DNA from: Arthrobacter globiformis | GTDB lineage: Bacteria; Actinomycetota; Actinomycetes; Actinomycetales; Micrococcaceae | Reading direction: 5' to 3' | DNA: 64,000 nucleotides | NCBI RefSeq assembly: GCF_030817195.1 | Contig: NZ_JAUSYZ010000001.1 | Coordinates: 2,294,001-2,358,000, forward strand | In this document: piece after piece, positions 8,002-17,379 of the stretch | Numbering within the stretch: position 1 is the first letter of the stretch | Layout: every line of letters starts with the position of its first letter | Program-made: the position numbers and the translations under genes | The notes under the pieces: generated by a model | What the model saw: the letters and a program-made list of their open reading frames with translations, nothing else | What the model was told of the DNA's origin: nothing | Databases searched by the model: none

Positions 8002-9684
8002 CTAGGATTTTTTGATTGGGGACAGGTTCAGCCGTTCCGAGCGGCCCTTCATGTAGATGTTGGCGATGTAGTCCGCGCAGCGCCAGGAATGCGCCATGAT
8101 CGTGAGCGTGGGGTTCACGCCGAGTGCGGTGGGGAAGCCTGCCCCGTCGAGGACGAAGAGGTTTTCGACGGAGTGCGTCTGGCCCCATTCGTTTAGCACG
8201 GACTTGGCAGGGTCGGTGCCCATCCGCACGGTGCCCTGCTGGTGGCAGGCGTTTCCGGTGAACTCGTCCCCGAGGTAGACGGGAATCGTCTTCTTCGCGC
8301 CGGCCGCTTGGAGGATCTCCTGGTTCTTGTCGATCTGCCACTTGCTCATGGCGATGTCGTTCGCGTGAGGTTTGTTGGTGATGCGCGCGACAGGCATTCC
8401 CCAGGCATCTTTGACGGTGGGGTCCAAGTCGACCCTGTTTGTCTCCTGCGGCATGTCCTGGAGGATGAATCCGATTTTCATGGAGTAGTCGAAGTAGTCA
8501 CGGTCGGCGTCCTTCATGGCCTGTCCCCAGGTGGGTCGTCCGGGCATGATGGCGTTGATGGCCTGTCCGATCTGGGTGGTGGCGATGATCCCTCCGCCGA
8601 TGTGGCCGCGGCTTTCGTCTGTCTCGTAGAAGTGGGTGGATCCGCCGCTTTGGTAGTTCCCGGTCCACCCGTGCAGCGGGTCTTCCATGTCCCTGTCGAA
8701 GAGTCCGACGGCGAAGATGTACTCGTGGAAGGTGGCGTTCTTGCCGACCAGTCCTGAATCGTTGGCCAGGCCGTCGGGGAATTTGTTGGATGAGGACAGG
8801 AGCATGAGACGCGCGGATTCGATGGCGCCGAGTGCGAGAATGACCACCCGGGCGTCCTGTTCGATTTCCAGTCCGCTGGGGTCGATATAGATGACTCCTG
8901 TGGCTTTCCCGTCTTTTCCAACCTTGACTTCACGGACGAAGCTGTCGGCCCGGACCTCGAAGTTTCCGGTGGCCAGGGCTTCCGGGATGTAGGTCGTGGC
9001 GACGCTGGACCGGGTCTGGGTGGGGTCGCCGTACTGGTTCCAGAAGCTGGTCCGGTTGACCGCGGGCCGACCAAGCGCGTTGCCTTCGGTCAGGTGCGAC
9101 ATCGGCAGGGGGAAGGAGTTGATGCCGAGCTTGTTGGAGCCTTCGTAGAATTTCTTGCCGAAGCTGGTGGGGGGCAGCGGGGCACTGGGGTAGGCCTTGC
9201 TGCGGAAGCCTTCACCCTTGTCGGCGCCGGCGAGGCCGGAAATGCCGTAGCTCCATTCAACCTTTGTCAGGTAGGGCTCGAGATGCTCGTAGCGGTAGGG
9301 CCAGTCGGCCAGGCTTGCTCCCTCAAGTTCGCCGTGGAGGGAGTGGAAGATGAAGTCCGAGACACGCGGCCGCGGCATCCACCCCGCCATGTGACTCGTT
9401 CCGCCGCCGACGTTGGACGGCACGGGGGAGAAGTTGAAGATCCGTGCTTCGGATTTGTCATCGCTGCGGACGGTGCGGGGCATGAGGTTCACGTCCGGCC
9501 ACAGGTAGCTGCGGTTCTGGAACTTCAGCTCGTCTCCCGAATAGTGCTCTTCCGGGCGCAACCAGGGACCTTTATCAAATCCGACGACCTTGTATCCGGC
9601 CTCGCTGAGTACTTTTGCTGCCGGCCCGCCGCCGGCTCCCAGCCCTACGATTACGACATCGACCGGGTCCATTTTTCGCTTCAT
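8002..9684 (-). CDS. GMC family FAD oxidoreductase, large subunit
   Basis: The 560-residue protein has the FAD-binding GLGAGGGPAAKVLSEAG motif at its N-terminus, the GMC signature region VGGGTSHMAGWMPR, a second nucleotide-binding element at VVILALGAIESARLML and the C-terminal CHQQGTVRMG and DGAGFPTALGVNPT motifs. It oxidises an alcohol group of a sugar or polyol with FAD and passes electrons on rather than to NAD. It resembles gluconate 2-dehydrogenase and glucoside 3-dehydrogenase large subunits. Directly downstream is the subunit 3-like partner. Upstream is the sugar-binding lipoprotein, which points to the transported sugar as substrate. Confidence 0.9.
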   Translation of the reverse strand: MKRKMDPVDVVIVGLGAGGGPAAKVLSEAGYKVVGFDKGPWLRPEEHYSGDELKFQNRSYLWPDVNLMPRTVRSDDKSEARIFNFSPVPSNVGGGTSHMAGWMPRPRVSDFIFHSLHGELEGASLADWPYRYEHLEPYLTKVEWSYGISGLAGADKGEGFRSKAYPSAPLPPTSFGKKFYEGSNKLGINSFPLPMSHLTEGNALGRPAVNRTSFWNQYGDPTQTRSSVATTYIPEALATGNFEVRADSFVREVKVGKDGKATGVIYIDPSGLEIEQDARVVILALGAIESARLMLLSSSNKFPDGLANDSGLVGKNATFHEYIFAVGLFDRDMEDPLHGWTGNYQSGGSTHFYETDESRGHIGGGIIATTQIGQAINAIMPGRPTWGQAMKDADRDYFDYSMKIGFILQDMPQETNRVDLDPTVKDAWGMPVARITNKPHANDIAMSKWQIDKNQEILQAAGAKKTIPVYLGDEFTGNACHQQGTVRMGTDPAKSVLNEWGQTHSVENLFVLDGAGFPTALGVNPTLTIMAHSWRCADYIANIYMKGRSERLNLSPIKKS

Positions 9685-9764
9685 TGCGCGAACCTTTCAT
9701 GCTTTTCAGAGGAACTTGCTGGGTCCCGGTCCGGTGTCCATACCCGACCGGGACAGGTGGCCGG

Positions 9765-10937
9765 TCAGTACTTGCCGGGGCCGCTGAGGACGTTCTTGAG
9801 GACTCCTTCGTGCCAGTCAACGTTGGACTTGTCCACGACGCCGGTGGGGATGCGGATGAACTGGTTGACTTCCTGGCCGAGGAACTCATGGGCGAAGAGG
9901 GTTTCGATCATCCGGCTGCCCATCTCAGAGCTGTTCACGTCCACGGTGGCGGTCAGTTTTCCGGCTTTGATGGCGTCCATGCCCGAGACGAGGCCGTCGG
10001 CGCCGATGGTGATGATGCCGGAGGTTCCGTCCCAGTGCTTCAGGCCCCGTGCGTCGATAGCCTGGGCGGCTCCCAGGGCCATGTCCTCGTTCTCGCCGTA
10101 GATGGCTTTAACGTCCGGGAACTTCGTCAACAGGTCCTGCGCAGCGGTGAGTCCCTTGTCACGGACGTACCCGCCGTCTGCTTCGCCGACAATCTTCATG
10201 TCCGGGTATTCAGCGATGGCCTTCTTGAAGCCGAGCTGACGCAGCTTGGTCCAGTCGGACCCCGAGGGGCCCATGATCTGGATAATGGAGCCTTGCCCCT
10301 TTAGCTGCTTGGCAATGTACTGCCCGGCGAGGTACCCGGACTGCCACCGGTCGTCGTAGCCGATGTTGGACACGGTGGACAGGCCGCCGGTGGGGTTCTC
10401 GGCCTGGGAAGGGTTGGCGAGCTCTTCGGTGGAGTTGAACTGGTAGAAGTCAATGCCCTTGGCGGACCCTTGCTTGTACAGGGCCTGCATGGTCGAGGCG
10501 TTGGCGGCTGAGCAGACGAAGACGGCGTCGAACTTGCGGGCGATGTATCCCTGCACGATGCCCAGGGTCTCAGTGCCGGAGTGGGCGTCGTTCAGGGCTC
10601 CCTGGCGTTCCCACTTCCACTTCACCCCAAAGCGGTCCTCGTATTCCTTCATCTTGTTCTGGGCGGCTTTTTCAACCTGGGTGTAAAACTCGGAGAGGAT
10701 TGGCGGGGCGAATCCGACCTTGATTTCACGGCCGTTGACGATCTTTTTGACTGTCTCGTCAGGGAGGTAGTCCGTGCCTCCGCCGCCGCTGGCTCCTGCG
10801 TTGGAGCCTCCGCCGGACGAGTTCACGGTGGTGCAGCCGGTGAGGAGCAGCGCTGCTGCTGTCGCCGTGCAGGCGAGGGCGAGACGGGCCCTGCTGCCGC
10901 GGCGGCCTGGCCGTGTATTCACTGTGGTTGAGCTCAT
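9765..10937 (-). CDS. Sugar ABC transporter substrate-binding lipoprotein
   Basis: A 390-residue extracellular binding protein. It has an Arg-rich start, a hydrophobic segment and a lipobox LLTGC, so C35 should be lipidated after signal peptidase II cleavage. A Ser/Gly linker follows, then a type I periplasmic-binding fold of the ribose/xylose class (REIKVGFAPP..., FVCSAANASTMQALYKQ, IMGPSGSDWTKLRQLGF, AIYGENEDMALGA). The ATG at 10937 follows AAGGAAG. It is the third product of a transporter set with two permeases and a double ATPase. The exact sugar is unknown, but the neighbouring xylA, xylB and mutarotase make a pentose likely. Confidence 0.92.
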   Translation of the reverse strand: MSSTTVNTRPGRRGSRARLALACTATAAALLLTGCTTVNSSGGGSNAGASGGGGTDYLPDETVKKIVNGREIKVGFAPPILSEFYTQVEKAAQNKMKEYEDRFGVKWKWERQGALNDAHSGTETLGIVQGYIARKFDAVFVCSAANASTMQALYKQGSAKGIDFYQFNSTEELANPSQAENPTGGLSTVSNIGYDDRWQSGYLAGQYIAKQLKGQGSIIQIMGPSGSDWTKLRQLGFKKAIAEYPDMKIVGEADGGYVRDKGLTAAQDLLTKFPDVKAIYGENEDMALGAAQAIDARGLKHWDGTSGIITIGADGLVSGMDAIKAGKLTATVDVNSSEMGSRMIETLFAHEFLGQEVNQFIRIPTGVVDKSNVDWHEGVLKNVLSGPGKY

Positions 10938-11021
10938 CGTTGATGCTTCCTTCACTTGTGGATGGGGCTTTCTTGCCACAACTGCGTGGCTGGTTTGGAG
11001 TTGGGTTAGGCAGGGATTCCT

Positions 11022-12053
11022 TCAAGGACCGAGAGCTCTGCGCTGGCGCACCTTGGCGCTGATGACTGCGCTGAGGCGGTTGGCCAGGACGGCGACGACC
11101 AGGATGGCGCCGATGACAATCTTTTGATAGCTGGACGGGACGCCGACGAGGTTGATCAGGTTGACTGTTGCGGCCAGGGTGATTGCCCCGAGGATGGCGC
11201 CGAGGATCCGGCCGCGGCCTCCAGTCAGGGCTGCGCCGCCGATGACCGCGGCGGCGATCGCTTGGATCTCGTAACCGTTGCCGAGGTCAGCAGGGACGTT
11301 GGTGTTGCGGCCTGCCATGATGATGCCGGCGACTGCCGCTGCCAGGCCGCTGACGATGTAGGCCTGGGCGCGGATGCGGTCTACGCGGACACCTGATTGC
11401 ATGGCGCCGGTCTTGCTGCTTCCGACGGCGAAAAAGTGCGTTCCGAGGCGGGTGGAGCCGAGGATTCCTCCGAGGACCAGTGCGACGGCAAGGGCGATCA
11501 GCATCGGAAGGGTGAGGGGTCCCACCAGCGGGGTCAGGCCGCCGATCGTGTAGAACTCGGGGACCATGTAGCCGATGATCGGAACACCTTTGGTCCAGAT
11601 GTAGAGGATGCCGCTGGCGAAACCGAGCATGGCGAGCGTGGCGATGAAGTCAGGCAGGCCGAGCCTGGTGATTAGCAGGCCGTTGCCGATTCCGACCAGG
11701 GCACCTGTGGCCAGGGCGGCGAGCAGGGCTGCGATGAGCGGCAGTCCGTAGTTCATGGTTGTGGCCGCAACGCCGGCGCAAAGGGCCATGGTCGTGCCGA
11801 TTGAGAGGTCGATTCCTCCGGAGATCAGGACCACGGTCATTCCCATGGCCAGGATCATGACGATCAGGCTGGTGTTGAGGAGGTTGTAAAGGTTGGATGG
11901 GTTCAGGAAGACCGGCAGTGCGAACGCGGAGATCAGGCAGATCAGAAGCAGCAGGGCCAATACACCGAGTGTCGGGTCCACCAGGAGGCGGCCGGCTGCC
12001 CGGTCCGTCAGGCTCTTGTTGTCCTTCATTGGGGTGGTGGTTGTGGTGCTCAT
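11022..12053 (-). CDS. Ribose/xylose-type ABC transporter permease 2
   Basis: The 343-residue protein belongs to the RbsC/XylH branched-substrate permease family. It has around eight to ten hydrophobic segments and the conserved GGIDLSIGTTMALCAGVAA, YEIQAIAAAVIGGAALTGGRG and GRILGAILGA motifs. It starts two bases after the stop of the first permease. Two non-identical permeases in one operon suggest a heterodimeric channel, as in autoinducer-2 and some pentose importers, rather than the RbsC homodimer. Confidence 0.92.
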   Translation of the reverse strand: MSTTTTTPMKDNKSLTDRAAGRLLVDPTLGVLALLLLICLISAFALPVFLNPSNLYNLLNTSLIVMILAMGMTVVLISGGIDLSIGTTMALCAGVAATTMNYGLPLIAALLAALATGALVGIGNGLLITRLGLPDFIATLAMLGFASGILYIWTKGVPIIGYMVPEFYTIGGLTPLVGPLTLPMLIALAVALVLGGILGSTRLGTHFFAVGSSKTGAMQSGVRVDRIRAQAYIVSGLAAAVAGIIMAGRNTNVPADLGNGYEIQAIAAAVIGGAALTGGRGRILGAILGAITLAATVNLINLVGVPSSYQKIVIGAILVVAVLANRLSAVISAKVRQRRALGP

Positions 12054-12055
12054 TG

Positions 12056-13111
12056 TCAGTCCTGCTTCCCGGTGCTGAGCAAGTGGTTTTCGCGGTCGCT
12101 CTTGGTTGTTGGGGGCGGCGTTGACGATGTTCTGCCACCGCGCCTTCTGATGCTGCTGAGCGCGAACTGCTGGATCCGGCGATCAAAGACGACGCCCGCG
12201 ACGATGCACAGGCCGGTGACGATGCTGAAGTAGACCGGGTCCACGCCGTTGAGCCGCAGCCCTTGCTGCAGGCTGGCGAGCATGAGCCCGCCGGCGACTG
12301 CAGCCCAGACTGAGCCCCTGCCGCCGGCGAGGCTGACACCGCCGAGGACTGCGCCGGCGATCGCAACGAATTCGTAGCCATTGCCGAGGAATGCCTGGAC
12401 GGCTCCGAGACGGGATGCGAGGAGAACCCCGGCGGCGCCTGCGAGCAGGCCCGAAAGGACGAAGGTTTCGAGCCTGACGCGGTTGACGTTCACTCCTGCG
12501 ACGTTGGCCGCTGATGCGCCGATGCCGATGGCGAAGATGCGCCGGCCGAAGATTGTCTTGATGAGGAAGAACTGCATGAGCACGAAGAGGATCGCAGCGA
12601 TCCAGAAGGCATTGGGAATGCCGAGCAGGTTCCCGTACACGATCTCGGAGAAGCCGGGAGTCGTGACTCCCTGCAGCGGAACCTGCTCCGTGAGCACAAT
12701 GAGCAGTCCGCCGGCGATGTTCAATGTGGCCAGGGTGACGATGAAGTCGTTGATGCCGAAACGGGTGATCATGAGCCCGTTGAAGAGGCCGAAGACCAGC
12801 CCCGTGCCGACGCCGACGAGAACTGCGATCCATGTGGGGGCGCCCGAGACCAGTGTCCACATGGTTGTGCCGGCGCTGAGCCCGGCCACAGTACCAACAG
12901 AGAGATCGATGCCGCCGCCGACGATGACGATGGAAACGCCCACGGTAAGGAGCAGGATGGGGATTGCGTTGTTAATGTAATCGCGCACGCTTCCGGGAGT
13001 CAGGAACACTGGCGACATGATCTGGAAGACGATGACAACGATCACAAGGGCGATAGCGATGGGGACGCCGGTAGTGGAAAGGACGCGGGAGGTGGTCCGC
13101 TGGAAGTTCAT
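12056..13111 (-). CDS. Ribose/xylose-type ABC transporter permease 1
   Basis: This 351-residue membrane protein has the same RbsC-family motifs as its neighbour: GGGIDLSVGTVAGLSAGT, GYEFVAIAGAVLGGVSLAGG and GRGSVWAAVAGG. Its C-terminal tail (SSIRRRGGRTSSTPPP) is hydrophilic and basic. The start overlaps the ATPase stop by four bases (ATGA), which gives translational coupling. With the second permease it should form the membrane channel. Confidence 0.92.
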   Translation of the reverse strand: MNFQRTTSRVLSTTGVPIAIALVIVVIVFQIMSPVFLTPGSVRDYINNAIPILLLTVGVSIVIVGGGIDLSVGTVAGLSAGTTMWTLVSGAPTWIAVLVGVGTGLVFGLFNGLMITRFGINDFIVTLATLNIAGGLLIVLTEQVPLQGVTTPGFSEIVYGNLLGIPNAFWIAAILFVLMQFFLIKTIFGRRIFAIGIGASAANVAGVNVNRVRLETFVLSGLLAGAAGVLLASRLGAVQAFLGNGYEFVAIAGAVLGGVSLAGGRGSVWAAVAGGLMLASLQQGLRLNGVDPVYFSIVTGLCIVAGVVFDRRIQQFALSSIRRRGGRTSSTPPPTTKSDRENHLLSTGKQD

Positions 13112-14694
13112 GATTCGGTCCTGCCTGCAGACATCGCGAGGATGCGGTTCTTAACGGCTTCAAACTGCCCCGAGACCAGCGCGTGCTGAACTTGGTCGAC
13201 CGAGCCCACGAGGCGGCCCTTTTTCATGACCACGACGCGGTGGCTGAGTTCGACGAGTTCGGCGATTTCGGAGGCGATGACGATGGCGGCGCCGCCGTTG
13301 GCGACGAATTCACGGATCAGGTTGTGGACCTCGACCTTCGCGGACACGTCGATCCCTTGGGTCGGCTCATCGAAAATCAACAGGTCCGGGTTCGTGTTGA
13401 GGCAACGGGCGACAATGGCCTTTTGCTGGTTCCCGCCGCTGAGGTTGCGGATTTTCTCCCTGACGTCCGCCGTCTTGATACCAAGCCGCCGACGATAGTT
13501 TTCGGCCTGGGCGACTTCGTCCCTGTTTTTCAGAACGAACCCGAGCTGCGAGACACGGCCGAGGCTTGAGATGGAAATGTTCTCCGCAACCGACAGCTCG
13601 GGCAGGATGCCCAGCTGTTTCCGGTCTTCGGGGAGCATCGCCAGACCCTTCCGGTAGGCGGCGCTCGATTCGGAGAACCGGACTGCTTCGCCTCTCAGGT
13701 GCACTGTTCCGCTGCTGATCTTGTCGATGCCCATAATGGCCCGGGCAAGCTCGGTGCGGCCCGCGCCCGCCAGGCCGGAAATACCCAGGATTTCTCCCTT
13801 GTGGACAGTAAGTGAGATGTCGCGAAGGATGTAGCTGCGGTTGACGTCGGTGAGGCGGAGCACTTCTTCGCGGGACTCTTCTGCCTCCGTCACGGCCGGC
13901 GCAGTGGCCATGGAGCCGAACTCCCCTGCTGCGATACCGAACATCATGGCCAGCAGATCGTCAACGCTGGTGTCGGACACGTTCACGGTGCCCACACTCC
14001 GGCCGTCCCTGAACACGGTCGCTGTATCGGCGAGCCCGTACAGCTCCTCCAGATGGTGGGTGACCCAGACCAGGGAGACGCCCTTGTCGCGCAGGCGGCG
14101 CATATGTTCGAACAGGTTGAGGCGCTCCTCTTCTTCCAACCCCGAGGTCGGCTCGTCCAGGATGAGAAGACGCGTGTCGAATGCCAGGGCCTTGACGATT
14201 TCCACGACGCGCTTCTTCAGGGCGCCGAACTCGCCGACCGGAAGCTTCAGATCTTCCCCGGATAGACCGAATTCCGCGGCAAGGTCACGAACGCGTTCCT
14301 CCATCCGGCGACGGTCCAGCCTCATGTTCAAGCCGATGAAGCGTGCGTTGACCTCTCTGCCGAGGAAGATGTTGTCCAGGGTAGTCAGCGCGGGGACCAG
14401 GGAGAGTTCCTGATGGATGGTGTTGATGCCGCTGCCCAAGGCATCGCTCGGACGGCGAAGCTCAAGCGGAGCGCCTGAGAGGGTGATCGTTCCGGCGTCT
14501 GGCGGGGTCAGTCCTGACAGGATATTGATGAGGGTCGATTTGCCGGCGCCGTTGCCGCCGAGCAGCGCATGGATTTCGGCCGGACGAACCTGCAGTCCGA
14601 CGCTATCCAGGGCAGTAACGCCGGCATAGTGTTTGCTGATTCCATCGGCGTCCAGCAGGAATCCATCAGCAGCCGGGGCTGGGCGTTCAGTCAC
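13108..14694 (-). CDS. Sugar ABC transporter ATPase, double domain
   Basis: The 528-residue protein has two ABC domains in tandem, as in RbsA/XylG/MglA. The first has a canonical Walker A (LLGGNGAGKSTLINIL) and Walker B (LLILDEPTSG) but an altered signature segment, VGEFGALKKRVVEI, in place of LSxxxQQ. The second has the degenerate Walker A ISGLAGAGRTELA typical of this family and a normal LSGGNQQK signature. The GTG at 14694 is chosen because AAGGAGC precedes it at good distance; an ATG at 14712 lacks a ribosome-binding site. It is the first gene of the leftward operon and powers uptake. Confidence 0.92.
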   Translation of the reverse strand: MTERPAPAADGFLLDADGISKHYAGVTALDSVGLQVRPAEIHALLGGNGAGKSTLINILSGLTPPDAGTITLSGAPLELRRPSDALGSGINTIHQELSLVPALTTLDNIFLGREVNARFIGLNMRLDRRRMEERVRDLAAEFGLSGEDLKLPVGEFGALKKRVVEIVKALAFDTRLLILDEPTSGLEEEERLNLFEHMRRLRDKGVSLVWVTHHLEELYGLADTATVFRDGRSVGTVNVSDTSVDDLLAMMFGIAAGEFGSMATAPAVTEAEESREEVLRLTDVNRSYILRDISLTVHKGEILGISGLAGAGRTELARAIMGIDKISSGTVHLRGEAVRFSESSAAYRKGLAMLPEDRKQLGILPELSVAENISISSLGRVSQLGFVLKNRDEVAQAENYRRRLGIKTADVREKIRNLSGGNQQKAIVARCLNTNPDLLIFDEPTQGIDVSAKVEVHNLIREFVANGGAAIVIASEIAELVELSHRVVVMKKGRLVGSVDQVQHALVSGQFEAVKNRILAMSAGRTES

Positions 14695-14768
14695 GCGATC
14701 GCTCCTTCTCATCGTTGAAAGTGGCGGTGGTAGAAGATCCCCAGAAGTGACCTGAATCACTAAGTGCC

Positions 14769-14798
14769 AATATAGTGGTTTCAAACAACAAAAAGCAA
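14769..14798 (-). promoter_or_regulatory. Likely promoter of the sugar transport/oxidation operon
   Basis: Reading leftward, TTGCTT and TATATT are separated by 18 bases in an unusually A/T-rich patch about 75 bases upstream of the ATPase start. The spacer contains TTGTTTGAAAC, an A/T-rich segment of the kind bound by ROK/XylR repressors. Promoter calling is by eye. Confidence 0.5.
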
Positions 14799-14814
14799 TA
14801 GTCGCTTTCTGGAT

Positions 14815-15077
14815 GCTTATTTTGGGGGACCCTTTTACCGCGCGGACAGGCGGCTCGCCTGCTCACTACCTTGGTTCACGGGAACTTTTGGAGCCTTCGG
14901 GGCCGGCCGGTGGCGCGTTCGGCGTCAAACATGCGCTGCTCTGACGCATCTCCTACCGTGCGCTCAGCCGCAGAAGCAGTTGCTTCGTGGAATATGTTTT
15001 GACAAACGACGGTCAGCAACTTGCCTGTCAGCAGCTGTTCAAGGCCGCAGGTCCGGGCGGGCACCGGCAGCCGAGAG
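14815..15077. other. Intergenic region with a possible gene remnant
   Basis: The minus strand at 14876-15064 keeps a 62-codon frame (CGLEQLLTGKLLTVVCQN, then GDASEQRMFDAERATGR) with protein-like composition but no ribosome-binding site or recognised family. It may be the 3' remnant of a lost gene. Confidence 0.3.
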
Positions 15078-16088
15078 TTAACGGGTGCGGAATTTGTAAC
15101 AGATCACGTGCCGGTACTCCTGGGCTGCCGGCACGACGATGGAGGGAAGGCCGGGAAGCGCGGGAGAGTCGGGGACTTTTTGGGGTTCGAGGCACAATGC
15201 ATGGCCCGCGGCGAAACTCACCCCGTTCCGCCCCTGGAGCGCCGGCAGCCGGTTGGCGCTGTAGACCTGAAGGGCTGGCTCCGTGGTGAACAGTTCAACG
15301 CTTCGACCGCTGTCTGGGTCATAGAGAATGGCGGCTCGCCTGAGACTGCCGTCGCTGTCGTCCAACAGGTAAGTGTGGTCCAGTCCCGGCCAAGGTTCAC
15401 CGCCACCCTCCGGGAGGGCGTCGCCGATGCGTCGTTGCTGCCGGTAGTCCAGCGCCGTCCCCGGCACCGGCACCAGCGAGCCGGTGGGTATCAGATCCGC
15501 GCTGGTCGCCAACGTGTTGTGCGCCTGGATCATCAGCTGGTGTCCGGTGATGGGAACGTTGCCGCCCGCCAGATTCCAGTAGGTGTGGTTTGTCAGATTT
15601 ACGGGAGTGGTCCGGTCGCAGGTCGCTGTCAGGACGACCCGCAGCTCATTGTCCTCCGACAGTGCGTATTCAGCGCGCGCATGCAGAGTACCGGGATAGC
15701 CTTCCTCCCCGTGCGGACTGACGTACTCGAAGATTACGCCAGCTCCAAGGCTGGGGTGACTTGCTGCCACAGACCATTCCACGCGGTCGAAGCTTCGGTG
15801 CCGGCCGCCGTGCAGGTGGTTGTCTCCCTCGTTGGGATCAAGCTGTAAATCCAGGCCGCCGGAAAGGAAGTGGCCGCCGGCGACGCGTCCGGCCACCCGG
15901 CCGATCGTGGAGCCAAGGTACAGGTTCGCATGCTGTTCGTATGGCGCCAGTCCGTCAAATCCGAGGACTACGTTCTCTGCCAGCCCGTTCCTGTCCGGGA
16001 CGTTGAGTTCAACGAGACGCGCTCCGAAGCTGCTGAGTGTCATGGCGAGTCCATGGCCATTAGATACAGTGATTTCGTCAGGACCCAT
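15078..16088 (-). CDS. galM: Aldose 1-epimerase (mutarotase)
   Basis: The 336-residue protein follows the GalM family from end to end: YLGSTIGRVAGRVAGG, the substrate-binding NEGDNHLHGG, catalytic His in LTNHTYWNLAG and the C-terminal region LCLEPQKVPDSPALPG. It interconverts alpha and beta anomers of aldoses in the cytoplasm. The catalytic Glu region (CLEPQ) is present, so it should be active. It sits 20 bases after the ROK regulator gene in the same direction, and serves either the isomerase branch (XylA) or the hemiacetal-oxidising aldo/keto reductase. Confidence 0.93.
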   Translation of the reverse strand: MGPDEITVSNGHGLAMTLSSFGARLVELNVPDRNGLAENVVLGFDGLAPYEQHANLYLGSTIGRVAGRVAGGHFLSGGLDLQLDPNEGDNHLHGGRHRSFDRVEWSVAASHPSLGAGVIFEYVSPHGEEGYPGTLHARAEYALSEDNELRVVLTATCDRTTPVNLTNHTYWNLAGGNVPITGHQLMIQAHNTLATSADLIPTGSLVPVPGTALDYRQQRRIGDALPEGGGEPWPGLDHTYLLDDSDGSLRRAAILYDPDSGRSVELFTTEPALQVYSANRLPALQGRNGVSFAAGHALCLEPQKVPDSPALPGLPSIVVPAAQEYRHVICYKFRTR

Positions 16089-16107
16089 GGCACGCCTTTC
16101 TCAGGTG

Positions 16108-17379
16108 CTAAAGGGACTTCTCCAGCAGGGGCCGGGGTTCCGCGTTCAGGACTCCCGCCGGGTCGGCCAGGAGCGCCGCGAAGGCCAACTCCGCCGCACC
16201 CACCATGAGCAGGTCCGTTCCGAGCTTTGGCCGGCAAATGGTCACATCATTCCAGGCCGCTGGCAAGGCCTCGTGTGTGACGGCGTTGTGGAGGCGGTCC
16301 GGGTCGGTGGCGTAAAGGGACCCGAGAAAGCCGCCGAGGATGATCAGCCGGGGGTTGAGGATGTTAATCGCGCTTCCCAGGGCAATGCCGAGGAAATCGA
16401 GCTGGCGGTTCACTTCTGAGCGGACAGCCAGGGATTTGGCGGCAAACAGGGCCCGTTCAAGTTCTTCAGTGTCTGCGGACACCAGGCCAAGGACTTCCAA
16501 CAGTGCTTCCCTGGTCACTTCGGACTCAAGGGTGCCGTGTGCGCCGGCGGTATCGGTCCGGCCATTGCTGCGTACCCGCATGTGTCCCAGTTCTCCCGCG
16601 TACCCGCTGGCACCGCCCAGAGCGACGCCGCCTGAGATAACTCCGCCGCCAACACCGCTGGCACCGCCGTTAAGGTAAATCATGTCGTCGATCCCGCGCC
16701 CTGCCCCGAAAGTCCTTTCCGCGAGGGCGCCAAGGCTCGCGTCATTCGCAGCTGATGTGGGGAAACCGGTGGCCTCGGTGAGCATCTCGGTCAGCGGTTC
16801 ATCTTTCCACCCAAGATGCGGGGCCAGCCGGACGCGGCCGCTTTCCTGGGAGACGAGCCCTGGCACTGCGACTCCAACGCCTACAATCCGGTTCTCAGAG
16901 TTCATCCCCGCGCTGATCGCTTCAATGATGGCTGAGGTGATATTGACAGCTTCCCTTACCGTGGGCGGCTTCTCTGTTGCATACCGGATGCGGTTCAACA
17001 CTGTGCCCCCCAGGCCGACCACGCCCACGGTAACGGCGTCAACTTCAGGGTTCACCGCAATCGCCACAGTGCTTGCGGCCGTGCGGACCACGGAGCTCGG
17101 GCGACCGACCTGGCTGGTGGCTTCCGGCAGGGCTTCGAAGACGAGCTGAAGATCAATAAGCTCCCCGACCAAGGCAGCAATGGTCGATCTGTTCAGGCCT
17201 GTGCGGCGGGTAAGTTCCGCGCGCGGAACACTTCCTGCATGGTGCACAAGGGTAAGAATCGTGGAGAGGTTGTGCTGGCGGACGCTGTCCAGATTGTTGC
17301 CCATCCTCGTTGCCCCGCGCGGCGGTTCCTGGCTGGGCGAAGTGCCCTTACTGACCGGCAATGCATTCTCCAACCTCAT
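16108..17379 (-). CDS. ROK family transcriptional regulator, XylR-like
   Basis: The protein has an N-terminal winged helix (AELTRRTGLNRSTIAALVGE) and a C-terminal ROK sugar-kinase-like domain (GVGVAVPG, NDASLGALAE, SGVGGGVISGG, GYAGELGHM). It should repress pentose genes until sugar binds. The family's zinc motif CxCGxxGCxE is absent: the segment after GELGHM reads TDTAGAHGTLESE without Cys. ATG 17379 gives 423 residues, while the ATG at 17304 (MGNNLDSVRQHN) also fits the family start. It is divergent from the oxidoreductase-xylA-xylB genes, so the 140-bp gap probably holds its operator. Confidence 0.9.
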   Translation of the reverse strand: MRLENALPVSKGTSPSQEPPRGATRMGNNLDSVRQHNLSTILTLVHHAGSVPRAELTRRTGLNRSTIAALVGELIDLQLVFEALPEATSQVGRPSSVVRTAASTVAIAVNPEVDAVTVGVVGLGGTVLNRIRYATEKPPTVREAVNITSAIIEAISAGMNSENRIVGVGVAVPGLVSQESGRVRLAPHLGWKDEPLTEMLTEATGFPTSAANDASLGALAERTFGAGRGIDDMIYLNGGASGVGGGVISGGVALGGASGYAGELGHMRVRSNGRTDTAGAHGTLESEVTREALLEVLGLVSADTEELERALFAAKSLAVRSEVNRQLDFLGIALGSAINILNPRLIILGGFLGSLYATDPDRLHNAVTHEALPAAWNDVTICRPKLGTDLLMVGAAELAFAALLADPAGVLNAEPRPLLEKSL

